Positions 48,254-57,776 of a stretch of DNA of 64,000 nucleotides are shown in pieces (the first letter of the stretch is position 1; each line of letters opens with the position of its first letter). Origin of the DNA: Kaistella haifensis DSM 19056 (GTDB lineage: Bacteria > Bacteroidota > Bacteroidia > Flavobacteriales > Weeksellaceae); assembly GCF_000735695.2 (NCBI RefSeq), contig NZ_JASZ02000017.1:1-64000 (forward strand). Reading direction: 5' to 3'. The notes under the pieces are model-generated. The model was not told where the DNA came from. It made no database searches and worked only from the letters and a program-made list of their open reading frames with translations. The position numbers and the translations under genes were made by a program.

Positions 48254-50497
48254 ATGACACCAAAAAAACTATGGACCTGGCTGGCTTTTGTGATGATCGC
48301 TTCTTTTGCGGTTCTCATATATTTCGGAGCCGATATTTACCGTAAAGTCCCACCCATCGCAGAAAAAGTGATGACTACCGACGGCAAAGTTTTGTACACA
48401 GCTCAAGATGTCAAAGATGGACAAAATGTATGGCAATCTATCGGTGGACAAACTGTGGGAAGCGTTTGGGGACATGGCGCCTACATTGCTCCCGATTGGA
48501 CAGCGGATTATCTGCATCGGGAGGCTTTGCTTCTCTTGGATGAATTGGCAAAAAAAGATGGGAAAATCTACAAGCAACTTCCGGATGAGGAACAAGCGAA
48601 GTATAAAACTTTACTGAAAAAAGAACTTCGTACCAATACTTTCGATGAGGGAACTAATACGATCACATTTTCCCCAGAAAGAGCAAAAGTGCAGCAAGAA
48701 TTGGCGATTTATTACTCCAAACTTTTCATGAATGATCCTTCGATGACCAAACTTCGGGATGCTTATGCAATTCCTGTAAATACCATTAAAAATCAGGATC
48801 GAATGGACGATATGAATGCTTTCTTTTCTTGGAGCACTTGGGTTTGTATTACTCATCGTCCCGGCGATAATGTAACGTACACCAACAACTGGCCTCATGA
48901 TGAATTGGTAGGAAATATCCCTTCTAGTTCCCTTCATTTGTGGTCCGGATTCAGTATATTAATGCTACTGGGATGCGTTGGGTTATTGGTGTTTTACCAT
49001 GCACGAAATAAAGAGGAGGAAATAAGCGAAAATCTTCCATTAGATGATCCGCTTCGAAATATGAAGCCAACTCCTTCGATGAAAGCTACTTTGAAATATA
49101 TTTGGGTAGTGTGTTTGCTTATTCTTGTCCAGATGTTGGCAGGTATTGTTACTGCTCATTACGGCGTCGAAGGAAGTGCTTTTTATGGAATTCCTTTAGA
49201 CCAAATTTTGCCTCAATCGGTTTCTCGTAGTTGGCATGTTCAGTTAGCGATTTTCTGGATTGCAACATCCTGGTTAGCCACAGGTTTATATATTGCACCT
49301 GCAGTTTCTGGTTATGAACCAAAATATCAAAAATTAGGAGTGAATGTTTTGTTTGCAGCACTTCTGATCGTAGTTTTCGGATCTTCGGCTGGGCAGTGGC
49401 TGGGCGTCATGCAAAAATTAGGTTTGGTCGATAATTTTCTTTGGGGACACCAAGGTTACGAATATATTGAACTGGGAAGAGTTTGGCAGATTTTATTATT
49501 GGTTGGTTTAATTCTTTGGCTGGTTTTGATGCTGCGAGCTTTGATGCCTGCATTAAAAAAGAAAGATGAAAACCGCCACATGCTTACTTTGTTTGTAATT
49601 GCATCTGTAGCAATCGCAATGTTTTATGCAGCTGGATTAATGTATGGCCGACAAACCCACATGGCAATTGCGGAATATTGGAGATGGTGGGTTGTTCACC
49701 TATGGGTAGAAGGTTTCTTCGAAGTTTTTGCTACGGTAGTTGCAGCATTTTTGTTTACAAGATTAGGCTTGTTGAGAATACAATCTGCTACAAATTCCGT
49801 ATTGTTTTCAACAATTATTTTTTTAGCCGGCGGAATTTTAGGAACTTTCCATCACCTGTATTTCAGCGCAACTCCAACTGCAGTTTTGGCTTTGGGAGCA
49901 ACTTTCAGCGCATTAGAAATTGTTCCTTTGGTACTCATCGGTTATGAAGCTTATCATAATTATCAATTAACCAAAACTACGAAATGGATTTCTGCTTACA
50001 AATGGCCAATTTACTGCTTTATTGCAATGTGTTTTTGGAATTTCCTAGGAGCAGGAATCTTCGGTTTTGCCATTAATCCACCAATTGCTTTATATTATAT
50101 TCAAGGATTAAATACCACTGCAGTTCACAGTCATGCCGCATTATTTGGGGTTTATGGAATTCTCGGAATCGGTTTGATGTTGTTTATTTTAAGGGGTTTG
50201 TATCCTGACCGTCAATGGAATGATAAGCTGATTGGTTGGGCATTTTGGTTAACAAATATTGGTTTGTTTGTAATGACTACCATAAGTTTGCTTCCGATAG
50301 GAATTATGCAAGCAGTTGCGTCAATTCAGGAAGGATATTGGTATGCACGTTCAGCGGAATTTATGCAAACTGATGTGATGAATTTCTTAAGATGGATGCG
50401 CGTTCCGGGAGATTCACTTCTTGCTTTGGGTGAACTTCTTCTAGTGATTTTTATTATCGGACTTCATTTTGGTTGGAGTTTGAAAGAAAAACGATAA
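48254..50497 (+). CDS. norZ: Quinol-dependent nitric oxide reductase (qNor)
   Basis: Single-subunit NO reductase of 747 residues that converts NO to N2O using quinol. It has an N-terminal extension with a cytochrome-c-like fold but without a haem site (about 30-220), followed by a haem-copper-oxidase-type core with about 12-14 membrane helices. HVQLAIFWIATSW, HLWVEGFFEVFATVVAAF and AVHSHAALFGVYG supply the conserved histidines and the glutamate of the FeB site. It closes the cluster and is followed by a terminator. norB is used as an alternative symbol. Confidence 0.93.
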   Translation: MTPKKLWTWLAFVMIASFAVLIYFGADIYRKVPPIAEKVMTTDGKVLYTAQDVKDGQNVWQSIGGQTVGSVWGHGAYIAPDWTADYLHREALLLLDELAKKDGKIYKQLPDEEQAKYKTLLKKELRTNTFDEGTNTITFSPERAKVQQELAIYYSKLFMNDPSMTKLRDAYAIPVNTIKNQDRMDDMNAFFSWSTWVCITHRPGDNVTYTNNWPHDELVGNIPSSSLHLWSGFSILMLLGCVGLLVFYHARNKEEEISENLPLDDPLRNMKPTPSMKATLKYIWVVCLLILVQMLAGIVTAHYGVEGSAFYGIPLDQILPQSVSRSWHVQLAIFWIATSWLATGLYIAPAVSGYEPKYQKLGVNVLFAALLIVVFGSSAGQWLGVMQKLGLVDNFLWGHQGYEYIELGRVWQILLLVGLILWLVLMLRALMPALKKKDENRHMLTLFVIASVAIAMFYAAGLMYGRQTHMAIAEYWRWWVVHLWVEGFFEVFATVVAAFLFTRLGLLRIQSATNSVLFSTIIFLAGGILGTFHHLYFSATPTAVLALGATFSALEIVPLVLIGYEAYHNYQLTKTTKWISAYKWPIYCFIAMCFWNFLGAGIFGFAINPPIALYYIQGLNTTAVHSHAALFGVYGILGIGLMLFILRGLYPDRQWNDKLIGWAFWLTNIGLFVMTTISLLPIGIMQAVASIQEGYWYARSAEFMQTDVMNFLRWMRVPGDSLLALGELLLVIFIIGLHFGWSLKEKR

Positions 50498-50513
50498 ATT
50501 TTCCATATTAAAC

Positions 50514-50552
50514 AAAAAGGATTGGGGTTTATAAAATTCCAATCCTTTTTTT
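50514..50552. terminator. Bidirectional terminator between norZ and mutS2
   Basis: AAAAAGGATTGG pairs with CCAATCCTTTTT around a 13-base loop. A and T tracts on both sides serve the two converging genes. Confidence 0.8.
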
Positions 50553-50566
50553 ATGCTGTTTTTGGT

Positions 50567-52717
50567 TTAAATTCTTTCCAATTCTTCTGCGGAAATCTGT
50601 GTTTTGAACATCCCGTAATTCACGGTTACTTTCTGGTTTTTATCGATTTTTTCGATGGTTCCCACACTTGTACTACCGGCGATTCGTACACGTTGACCAA
50701 CTTTTAGCCATACCGCGCGTTCTTTTATTCGCTTGTCTTCCAGTTTTTCGTGGGTTTCAGCGATTTTTTCTTGCACATTTTCCTTTTTCAGTTGTTGCGT
50801 AATTTTTCGTTTTACGACCTGAAGTTTCTTGGTTTCATCTTTGTCTGAACCTAGTTTTCGGAATTTTTCCTGCTCCAAAATTTTCACGAAATCTTTCACC
50901 ACATCTTTTCGCGATTTACCTTTTACATAAGAATCGATGAAGCCTTCAATCTTGTTGCCGAATTGCAATTTGCGGTGTTCTTCTTCGTATAATTTCTGGA
51001 AATTAAAGAGTTTTTGTTGCAGTTGCTCGTTGAGTTTTTCCAGATTTTCTTTCTTGTTTTGGGTTGATTCTTTCTGCTCGGTAAGGTTACTTTTCAGTTT
51101 TTCAACTTCAAATTTTTCCTGCTGAAGTTTTACAATCGTTTTATCTAGATTTACAATATCATGTTCCACCTTTTTCTTGGCTGAATTGATGATGAATGCA
51201 GGGATTTTGTTCTTTTTTGCTACCTCAAAAGTGAATGAACTTCCGGCTTGTCCCACTTCCAGTTTATACAAAGGTTCCAGCGTGTGTTCATCGAAAAGCA
51301 TTGCCGCGTTTTGTGCATTCGGAAGTTGTTCTACAACGAGTTTTATATTGGTGTAATGCGTTGTGATAATTGCAAAAGATTTCTTATTGTAGAAAAATTC
51401 CAGGAAACTTTCCGCCAAAGCGCCACCAAGTTCAGGGTCGGAACCGGTTCCGAATTCATCAATCAGTAAAAGTGTGTTTTCATCGGCTTCGCGAATGATT
51501 CCTGCCATTTTTTTCAAACGAGAGGAGTAGGTGGAGAGATGGTTTTCGATGGATTGATTATCACCAATGTCAGTCATTATCTTATCAAAGAAAAACATTT
51601 CCGATTTGGGATGAACAGGAACCAAAATCCCACTCTGAATCATTAATTGTAGCAATCCAACGGTTTTCAAAGTAATGGATTTTCCTCCGGCATTTGGTCC
51701 CGAAATACACAGAATTCGATTGTGCTCGGTGAGGGTAAATGTCTGTGGAAAAATTTGTTTTTTCTCTTCGCGGTTTCTAATTAGTAAAAGCGGATGATAC
51801 GCATTGACCAACCGAAGGGTTTTATGAGGATTAATTTTTGGCAAAACTCCACCAATTTTCTCCGCAAATTTTGCTTTCGCACGCGTATGATCCAAATCAA
51901 AAATATATTCCTGATACGATGAAAGTTGAGGTTGAAATTCCGCAATTTCGGCAGTAAGTTTTCTCAGGATTTTATCGACTTCTTTCTTTTCTTCTTCAAT
52001 ATCTTCGCGGAGTTTGAATTGATGTTTCACCACCGATTCCGGTTGGATATAAGTAATGGAACCTGTTTTTGAAAGTCCTAATACTCTTCCCAAAACCCGT
52101 TTTTTATAAGCAGATTTCACTGCCAAAACTCTTTGGTCATCAATAATACTTTCGCGGATGTCGTCTAGAAAATCTGTTGATGAAAGTGAAGCAAGTGCTT
52201 TGTTGAAATTCTCCTGAATGGCTTTTCTCGCATGAGAAATTTCAGCTCTTAAGGATTTCAGAATCGGCGAAGCTTCACTTTTCACTTCTCCGAAACGGTT
52301 GAAAACTTTGTCTATTTTCTCAATAATTTCTTTTCGGAAATCCAAATCTTTCACATCATTATTCAATGTTGCAAAAACTTCTTCGTAAGCCGGATAAAAT
52401 TTTTGGAGTTTCCCGATTTGTTCGGTAAGGCTTTTTATTTTGATAAAAGCGCTGTTTTCTAACCGAAAATTTTCAATCAACATCAGTTTCAGTTCGGTTT
52501 CGATATCGTCATATTCGTTGAACGGAATTGCATTATCGCTTTCGAAACTCGATAATAATTCGGATACTTTTTTTAATGAAATTTTGGCTTCATCTATCGA
52601 AAAAGGCCGCAGTTCTGAAATTTTCGTGGCGGTTTTATGGGAAAAAGCAAAGGGCGAAATCTCCGCAAGCAAATCCGGAAATTCTAGTTCTTCTAATTGG
52701 TCGTTGGTTATTTGCAC
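50567..52717 (-). CDS. mutS2: MutS2-family ATPase, without Smr domain (GTG start)
   Basis: Homologue of MutS of 716 residues acting on recombination intermediates or, in some species, on collided ribosomes. Walker A is CISGPNAGGKSITLKTVG near residue 335 and Walker B is LLIDEFGTGSDPELGG near 415. A long charged coiled coil (about 500-620) follows and the protein ends in a small KOW-like module (GTIEKIDKNQKVTVNYG). The C-terminal Smr nuclease domain of many MutS2 proteins is absent. The start is GTG at 52717, five bases from the -7 box; the nearby ATG runs into a stop after three codons. Confidence 0.9.
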   Translation of the reverse strand: MQITNDQLEELEFPDLLAEISPFAFSHKTATKISELRPFSIDEAKISLKKVSELLSSFESDNAIPFNEYDDIETELKLMLIENFRLENSAFIKIKSLTEQIGKLQKFYPAYEEVFATLNNDVKDLDFRKEIIEKIDKVFNRFGEVKSEASPILKSLRAEISHARKAIQENFNKALASLSSTDFLDDIRESIIDDQRVLAVKSAYKKRVLGRVLGLSKTGSITYIQPESVVKHQFKLREDIEEEKKEVDKILRKLTAEIAEFQPQLSSYQEYIFDLDHTRAKAKFAEKIGGVLPKINPHKTLRLVNAYHPLLLIRNREEKKQIFPQTFTLTEHNRILCISGPNAGGKSITLKTVGLLQLMIQSGILVPVHPKSEMFFFDKIMTDIGDNQSIENHLSTYSSRLKKMAGIIREADENTLLLIDEFGTGSDPELGGALAESFLEFFYNKKSFAIITTHYTNIKLVVEQLPNAQNAAMLFDEHTLEPLYKLEVGQAGSSFTFEVAKKNKIPAFIINSAKKKVEHDIVNLDKTIVKLQQEKFEVEKLKSNLTEQKESTQNKKENLEKLNEQLQQKLFNFQKLYEEEHRKLQFGNKIEGFIDSYVKGKSRKDVVKDFVKILEQEKFRKLGSDKDETKKLQVVKRKITQQLKKENVQEKIAETHEKLEDKRIKERAVWLKVGQRVRIAGSTSVGTIEKIDKNQKVTVNYGMFKTQISAEELERI

Positions 52718-52721
52718 ATTG

Positions 52722-52729
52722 CAAATTTA
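52722..52729 (-). promoter_or_regulatory. -7 box of mutS2 promoter
   Basis: TAAATTTG on the minus strand, four bases before the GTG start at 52717. It predicts a leaderless mRNA. Confidence 0.55.
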
Positions 52730-52767
52730 ATGATTATTTGATAATCTGTTCTGGTGCATAATTTTTG

Positions 52768-52775
52768 TATTTTTG
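52768..52775 (+). promoter_or_regulatory. -7 box of ung promoter
   Basis: TATTTTTG, matching TAnnTTTG, 31 bases before the ung ATG; divergent from the mutS2 promoter 38 bases away. Confidence 0.5.
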
Positions 52776-52806
52776 AAATATTAAAATCAATTATAATTAC
52801 GACTTA

Positions 52807-53448
52807 ATGAATTGGGAAACCGTTTTAGCACCGATCAAAAACACTGATCAATTCCAAAATCTTTGGCAAAAAGTAGAAAATGAATATGCTTCCGGAGAAT
52901 GTTTTCCGCCAAAGGAGCAGATTTTCAGAGCTTTTGAATTGACGCCTTTTGAGAATATAAAAGTCGTTATCATCGGGCAAGATCCTTATCATAATGATTT
53001 TCAAGCAAATGGGTTGTGTTTTTCGGTTTCGGAAAATGTAAAAGCGCCGCCTTCTCTTAAAAATATTTTCACCGAACTCAACAATGATTTAGGAATTGAA
53101 AGAACCAAAACTGAACTCAACGATTGGGCTGAACAAGGCGTTTTGCTGTTGAATGCCACGCTTTCAGTACGCGCTCATTCGCCCAATTCTCATAAAGATT
53201 TGGGATGGGAAAAATTTACCGATTTCGTCATTAAAGAGATTTCAGAAAATAGGGAAAACATAGTTTTTGTTTTGTGGGGAGCTTTCGCACAAAAAAAGGA
53301 GGAATTGATTGATTCCTCCAAGCATTTTATTTTAAAATCTGCGCATCCATCGCCTTTTTCGGTGTATCGAGGTTTCTACGGGAGCAAACCTTTTTCAAAG
53401 ATTAATGAATATTTAGAAAGCAAAAATCTGAAACCTATTTCGTGGTAG
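52807..53448 (+). CDS. ung: Uracil-DNA glycosylase
   Basis: Family 1 uracil-DNA glycosylase of 213 residues that starts base-excision repair of uracil in DNA. The catalytic water-activating motif is VVIIGQDPYHNDFQANG near residue 60, and the closing motif with the second catalytic His is SAHPSPFSVYRGFYGSKPF. Divergent from mutS2. Its last 14 bases overlap the end of the converging lipoprotein gene. Confidence 0.96.
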   Translation: MNWETVLAPIKNTDQFQNLWQKVENEYASGECFPPKEQIFRAFELTPFENIKVVIIGQDPYHNDFQANGLCFSVSENVKAPPSLKNIFTELNNDLGIERTKTELNDWAEQGVLLLNATLSVRAHSPNSHKDLGWEKFTDFVIKEISENRENIVFVLWGAFAQKKEELIDSSKHFILKSAHPSPFSVYRGFYGSKPFSKINEYLESKNLKPISW

Positions 53449-54058
53449 TTCCGTCTTGGTTTTCTGAATTTTCTTTAGAAAATTTCAGTCCGATTTTGTA
53501 GCTTCCTTTTAATGCTTTAAAGCCTTTATCAGAAGTAGTTTCCGGGCTTAGTTCCACCAAAGAAATAGAAAACCCATTGAAATTTTGGCTTTTGCGATAA
53601 TTTTTATTGGAGTCATTTATGGTGCTTAATTTCAAAGTAACCGGTCGGGTGTGAAGTCCCATCACTTCGATTTCTGCGGTGGCAACTCCGGCCCAAATAC
53701 AATTCACATCTTTCGGACAGCGGCTATCTTCGGTAATTTGTTTGAAAGTAATATTGGTTTCATATTCTTTCAAGAATTTATTTTCACCTTCTTTGAAATA
53801 AATCACATTTGAAGTGTTTTGTTGTTCTTTTTTTGCGGTTTCCAACGCCTCTTTATCGGGAGGTAATCCTGCGGACATCTCTGGTTCGCCGGTTTTTGTT
53901 GGTTTTGGCATTTCAGATTTTGGTTGTGAAGTTGATTCGGTTTTTACTTCTGTTTTCACTTCCGTTTTAGGAATGTTTTGGTTTTCTGCAGTTTTTGGTT
54001 TTTGACAAGCTGTGAAAGCTAAAAATCCGATAGCGATGAATAATTGTTTGGTTATCAT
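53435..54058 (-). CDS. Hypothetical lipoprotein with Pro/Lys-rich linker
   Basis: A 207-residue lipoprotein with a signal peptide ending in LAFTACQ. Residues about 20-80 form a low-complexity linker with a duplicated KTEVKTEV motif, rich in Lys, Glu, Pro and Thr; the C-terminal part holds a compact domain with EDSRCPKDVNCIWAGVATAE, a two-cysteine pattern of small exported proteins of unknown function. The ATG at 54058 is preferred over an upstream one at 54082, which would give an odd N-terminus. DUF456 precedes it by four bases, in one transcript. Confidence 0.72.
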   Translation of the reverse strand: MITKQLFIAIGFLAFTACQKPKTAENQNIPKTEVKTEVKTESTSQPKSEMPKPTKTGEPEMSAGLPPDKEALETAKKEQQNTSNVIYFKEGENKFLKEYETNITFKQITEDSRCPKDVNCIWAGVATAEIEVMGLHTRPVTLKLSTINDSNKNYRKSQNFNGFSISLVELSPETTSDKGFKALKGSYKIGLKFSKENSENQDGTTTK

Positions 54059-54062
54059 TGTT

Positions 54063-54554
54063 TTATGATTTAAAAATATCAATTAAAACTACCAAAAACA
54101 TTGCCAAACCGACCATGAAATTAAAACCGGTTCCGTATAGAAATCCGATAAATGCTCCTTTGGTGGAGTTCCATGCTTTTTTTTTGTCGTTGGCATCGTG
54201 CAATAATTCACCCACAAAAACGCCTAAAAACATGCCGATTAAGAATCCGAAAGGCAGAGGAATAAAGAACATTCCGAGAATGGTTCCGATGATTGAACCT
54301 ACGCTTCCCCAACGTGTTCCGCCGTATTTTCGGTTCGTTCTGGCTGGAATTACATAGTTCAATATGATGGAAAGTAATGTGAGAAAAACAAAAATCCAGA
54401 GATAAGCCATGGAAAGCGACGAATCTGTTCCGAATTTATAAATTAGTAATCCGCAAAGACTGAGCAATAATCCCGGTAAAACAGGCAAAAATGTTCCCAA
54501 AATCCCCACCAAAAGTAGAAGAATGCTCACCAAAGGAATGAGTGTATCGTTCAT
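54063..54554 (-). CDS. DUF456 membrane protein
   Basis: A 163-residue membrane protein of the DUF456 family with three to five hydrophobic helices and the Gly-rich repeats typical of it: GILGTFLPVLPGLLLSLCG, and FFIPLPFGFLIGMFLGVFVGE. The C-terminal TKGAFIGFLYGTGF block is also characteristic. Function unknown. Directly upstream of the lipoprotein gene on the same strand. Confidence 0.85.
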   Translation of the reverse strand: MNDTLIPLVSILLLLVGILGTFLPVLPGLLLSLCGLLIYKFGTDSSLSMAYLWIFVFLTLLSIILNYVIPARTNRKYGGTRWGSVGSIIGTILGMFFIPLPFGFLIGMFLGVFVGELLHDANDKKKAWNSTKGAFIGFLYGTGFNFMVGLAMFLVVLIDIFKS

Positions 54555-54610
54555 GTGTAATAAATTTTGTTAAAAATAAGCATTAATCCTTTAAACACAA
54601 TCAGAATTCT

Positions 54611-54618
54611 TATTTTTG
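54611..54618 (+). promoter_or_regulatory. -7 box of mscS-like gene
   Basis: TATTTTTG, matching TAnnTTTG, five bases before the ATG at 54624. It predicts a leaderless mRNA. Confidence 0.6.
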
Positions 54619-54623
54619 CTGTA

Positions 54624-55886
54624 ATGAACGACGAACTGACAAATACTAGAAATTTTTTACAGGCGATAAGTGACGCTATTCATTTTTTTATCCAAGACAA
54701 TGTTCCAGGTAATTGGGCGACACTGGTTCAGATTCTAGCTAAATTTGTTGTTTTTGCAGGGTTGATTTATTTAGTTGATTTGGTGGTTAAACTGATAATC
54801 AACAGTGTTTATAAGTTGTTGTACGACAACGATAAACACCCGGTGATGAAATCTATTTATGTGGCGAAAATCACCAATTCTTTTGCACACATTATTTCAG
54901 TATTATTTGCCAGTTTCTCCGTTGATTCCTTTTTTTATGGCCGCCATCCGAAAAGTTTTATATTTCTGGAAAGAATGGTTTATTTGGCAATCGTTTTCGT
55001 TGTCGCAGGGATGCTTTATCGAGGTTTGAACGCTTTTAGAAATTATTTTATCATTAAACAGGATTTTTATAAAATCATGGCACTGAACGCAGTTTCCCAA
55101 ACCGTGAAAATTTTCGGAACTTTCGTCTCGGCAATCATTGCAATTTGTGTGATTTTCGGCATTAGCGGAACCACAATTGTTGGGAGTTTAGGAGCGATTA
55201 CTGCGGTGCTTGTTTTGGTTTTTCGGGATACAATTCTTGGTTTTGTAACGGGACTTCATGTTGCCACTTCAAAAAACCTGAAAGTGGGCGATTGGATCGG
55301 TATTCCGAAGTATAATTTGGAAGGAAATATTCAAGATATCAATCTTTTAACCACCAAAATTCAGAACTTCGATAAAACTATTTCCACGATTCCAACTTAC
55401 GATTTGTTGACCACCGAAATTAAAAATATTCAGGTGATGACGGAAAGCAATACCCGAAGAATCAAGCGTTCTATTATTTTTAATATCAATTCTTTCAAGT
55501 TTTTAAATGAAGAAATTCTCGAAAAATTGTCGAAAGTAAATTTAATTAAAGATTATTTGGAATTCAAAAAAACGGAAATGTCCGAACAAAGAAAGTTTAT
55601 CGACAATCCGGAACTGCTCATCAACGGGAAACAACTTACCAATATTGGCGTTTTTCGGGAATATGTTTTTAATTATCTGAAAAATAACCCGCACATCGAT
55701 CAGGAAGGAACAATCCTCGTGCGACAACTCGAAAATACGCCGCAAGGGCTCCCATTGGAGATTTATTGTTTCACCAATGATTCTGAATGGGGCAATTATG
55801 AAGATATTCAGGCCGATATTTTCGATCATTTGCTGGTCGCTTCCAAAGAGTTTGATTTAGAAGTGATTCAGTTTGCTAAAATTTAA
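54624..55886 (+). CDS. MscS-family mechanosensitive ion channel
   Basis: Inner-membrane channel of 420 residues related to the YbdG branch. Four to five N-terminal membrane helices are followed by the MscS pore helix and beta domain: [39 protein letters not shown] and [19 protein letters not shown]. It would open on membrane tension. The ATG at 54624 lies directly after a -7 box; the longer frame begins at a TTG upstream. Followed closely by pdxJ. Confidence 0.9.
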   Translation: MNDELTNTRNFLQAISDAIHFFIQDNVPGNWATLVQILAKFVVFAGLIYLVDLVVKLIINSVYKLLYDNDKHPVMKSIYVAKITNSFAHIISVLFASFSVDSFFYGRHPKSFIFLERMVYLAIVFVVAGMLYRGLNAFRNYFIIKQDFYKIMALNAVSQTVKIFGTFVSAIIAICVIFGISGTTIVGSLGAITAVLVLVFRDTILGFVTGLHVATSKNLKVGDWIGIPKYNLEGNIQDINLLTTKIQNFDKTISTIPTYDLLTTEIKNIQVMTESNTRRIKRSIIFNINSFKFLNEEILEKLSKVNLIKDYLEFKKTEMSEQRKFIDNPELLINGKQLTNIGVFREYVFNYLKNNPHIDQEGTILVRQLENTPQGLPLEIYCFTNDSEWGNYEDIQADIFDHLLVASKEFDLEVIQFAKI

Positions 55887-55891
55887 AATTT

Positions 55892-56611
55892 ATGACAAAA
55901 CTTAGTGTAAATATCAATAAAATTGCAACCATCCGAAATGCTCGTGGTGGTGAATTTCCAAGTGTAACCGAAGCTGCAGTGAAACTTCAAGAGTTTGGTG
56001 CACAAGGAATTACGATTCATCCAAGACCGGACGAAAGACACATCACGAGAAAAGATGTTTATGATTTGAAATCTTTGGTTCATACCGAATTTAATATCGA
56101 AGGAAATCCGCATCGTCCTTTTATTGATATGGTTTTAGAAGTAAAACCAGAACAAGTTACCTTGGTTCCAGATGCAGATGATGCCATCACTTCCAACGCA
56201 GGTTGGGATTGCGAAAAAAATTTTGATTTCCTGAAATCGGTAATTGCAGAATTTAAAAATGCAGGAATTCGAACTTCTATTTTCCTAGATCCGAATCCGG
56301 AAATGGTGAAGTTTGCCGCCGAAACCGGAACCGATAGAATTGAATTGTACACCGAAGCGTACGCCAAAAACTATTCTCAAGATAAAGAAAATGCCATTAA
56401 ATCTTACGTTGAAACCGCTTTTGAAGCTGAGGAATTCGGACTTGGTATTAACGCTGGACATGATTTGAGTTTGGATAATTTAAAATATTTCGCCGAGAAT
56501 ATCCCGAATTTATTAGAGGTTTCTATCGGTCATGCTTTAATTTCCGAAGCGTTGTATTTAGGTTTAGAAAACACGGTTCAGGCGTATTTGAAGAGATTGG
56601 CGAAATGGTAA
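55892..56611 (+). CDS. pdxJ: Pyridoxine 5'-phosphate synthase
   Basis: TIM-barrel enzyme of 239 residues that makes pyridoxine 5'-phosphate (vitamin B6) from 1-deoxy-xylulose 5-phosphate and 3-amino-2-oxopropyl phosphate. Motifs: [43 protein letters not shown] and [13 protein letters not shown] with the closing [12 protein letters not shown]. The gene starts five bases after the mscS stop. Note that the substrate DXP does not imply a DXP isoprenoid pathway, since mvaD is present. Confidence 0.96.
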   Translation: MTKLSVNINKIATIRNARGGEFPSVTEAAVKLQEFGAQGITIHPRPDERHITRKDVYDLKSLVHTEFNIEGNPHRPFIDMVLEVKPEQVTLVPDADDAITSNAGWDCEKNFDFLKSVIAEFKNAGIRTSIFLDPNPEMVKFAAETGTDRIELYTEAYAKNYSQDKENAIKSYVETAFEAEEFGLGINAGHDLSLDNLKYFAENIPNLLEVSIGHALISEALYLGLENTVQAYLKRLAKW

Positions 56612-56660
56612 TTTAATTGAAAATTGAGAATTTTTGTTTTAATCAACAAAAAATCAGTAG

Positions 56661-56745
56661 AAACGGGCTTTAGCCCGTTTTCTAAAAATAAATTATATTT
56701 GGCTTTAGCCGAAATTTAATAAAATAAAAATCTGCTGAATCAGCA
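56661..56745. repeat. Cluster of three short palindromes after pdxJ
   Basis: AAACGGGCTTTAGCCCGTTT at 56661-56680 is a perfect hairpin with a TT loop; ATTTGGCTTTAGCCGAAAT at 56697 repeats its core GGCTTTAGCC; TGCTGAATCAGCA at 56733-56745 is a third palindrome. The first can act as terminator for pdxJ. The GGCTTTAGCC units look like dispersed REP-like sequences. Confidence 0.6.
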
Positions 56746-56766
56746 AAATCTGCGAGAGATAAACCA

Positions 56767-57660
56767 ATGAAAAAACTTCTCAAAATTTTTATAGTCCCTA
56801 TTTTTTTGACAGTAACTAGCTGCCAAATCAATCAAGTTTTAGAACCTTGGCAAAATTCCCTCGATAAAAAAGAATTCGTTTGGAAAGAAGGAACAGATTC
56901 TTTGAAATTAAAAATTTCAGGAGAAAATCTCCAACCTACTTTTTATAAAAACAATCAAATTATTGAAAAAGATTTCACCATCAAAAGTTTTTATTTCAAA
57001 ACCAAAGAAGGTAGAAAAATAAACGCTTGGTTGCTAAAATCTACCACAGAAAAACCAAAAGCTTCGGTTTTTGCACTTCACGGAAACGCAGGAAATTTGA
57101 ATACTCAATTTCAAAGTTTTGCATATTTAACCAAAAATGGATTCCAAATTTTTATTTTTGATTACAGCGGTTTTGGCTATTCCGAAGGAAAATCTACCAG
57201 AAAAAATGCTCTAGAAGACGCTTTTTCTGCTTTTGAATTTTTTGAGAATTTAGAAGAGGTGAAAAACTCGCCAAAAATCATTTACGGACAATCTATCGGC
57301 GGAAATTTCTCCATTCCTGTCGCTGCAAAAAATCAACAAAAAATAGTAGGTTTGGTAGTAGAAGGCACTTTTATGAATCTAAAAAATATTGGCAATAGTA
57401 AAATTCCAGTTTTAGGAGGTTTAATAATTAGCAATAATTACAACAACAGACAAAATTTGAAAAATTTCAAAAAACCAATTTTAATAGTTCATAGCAAAGA
57501 AGACAGAGTCGTAAATTTTAAGTTGGGTAAACAAATTTTTAAAAATGCCAATCAACCCAAAGAATTTTTTAAAATTGACAAACCTCACATCAATGGAAAT
57601 AGATTTTACCACAACGAAATCTCAAATAAAATAGATTCCTTAATTTTGAAAATTAATTGA
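56767..57660 (+). CDS. Alpha/beta hydrolase lipoprotein
   Basis: A 297-residue lipoprotein (signal peptide ending in VTSCQ) with a serine-hydrolase fold. The oxyanion-hole region is FALHGNAGN, the nucleophile elbow IYGQSIGGNFSIP (Ser near 181), and the remaining triad members are likely the Asp in VHSKEDRVVN and the His in KPHINGN. This resembles the BEM46/YfhR branch of peptidases and esterases. Substrate unknown. Confidence 0.85.
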   Translation: MKKLLKIFIVPIFLTVTSCQINQVLEPWQNSLDKKEFVWKEGTDSLKLKISGENLQPTFYKNNQIIEKDFTIKSFYFKTKEGRKINAWLLKSTTEKPKASVFALHGNAGNLNTQFQSFAYLTKNGFQIFIFDYSGFGYSEGKSTRKNALEDAFSAFEFFENLEEVKNSPKIIYGQSIGGNFSIPVAAKNQQKIVGLVVEGTFMNLKNIGNSKIPVLGGLIISNNYNNRQNLKNFKKPILIVHSKEDRVVNFKLGKQIFKNANQPKEFFKIDKPHINGNRFYHNEISNKIDSLILKIN

Positions 57661-57776
57661 AATAAACGAAATAAAGACTTTTTGAGCATAGTAAAAAATC
57701 TATAGATGTTTCTTTGCGAGCTTAAAATATTTTCAAACATTTAAAATAAATCTTTGCGCGCATTGCGTTTAAAAAT

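Noticed and set aside
55892-56611. pdxJ taken as a sign of the DXP isoprenoid pathway
   Set aside because: PdxJ uses DXP for vitamin B6 synthesis; mvaD in the window shows the mevalonate route.
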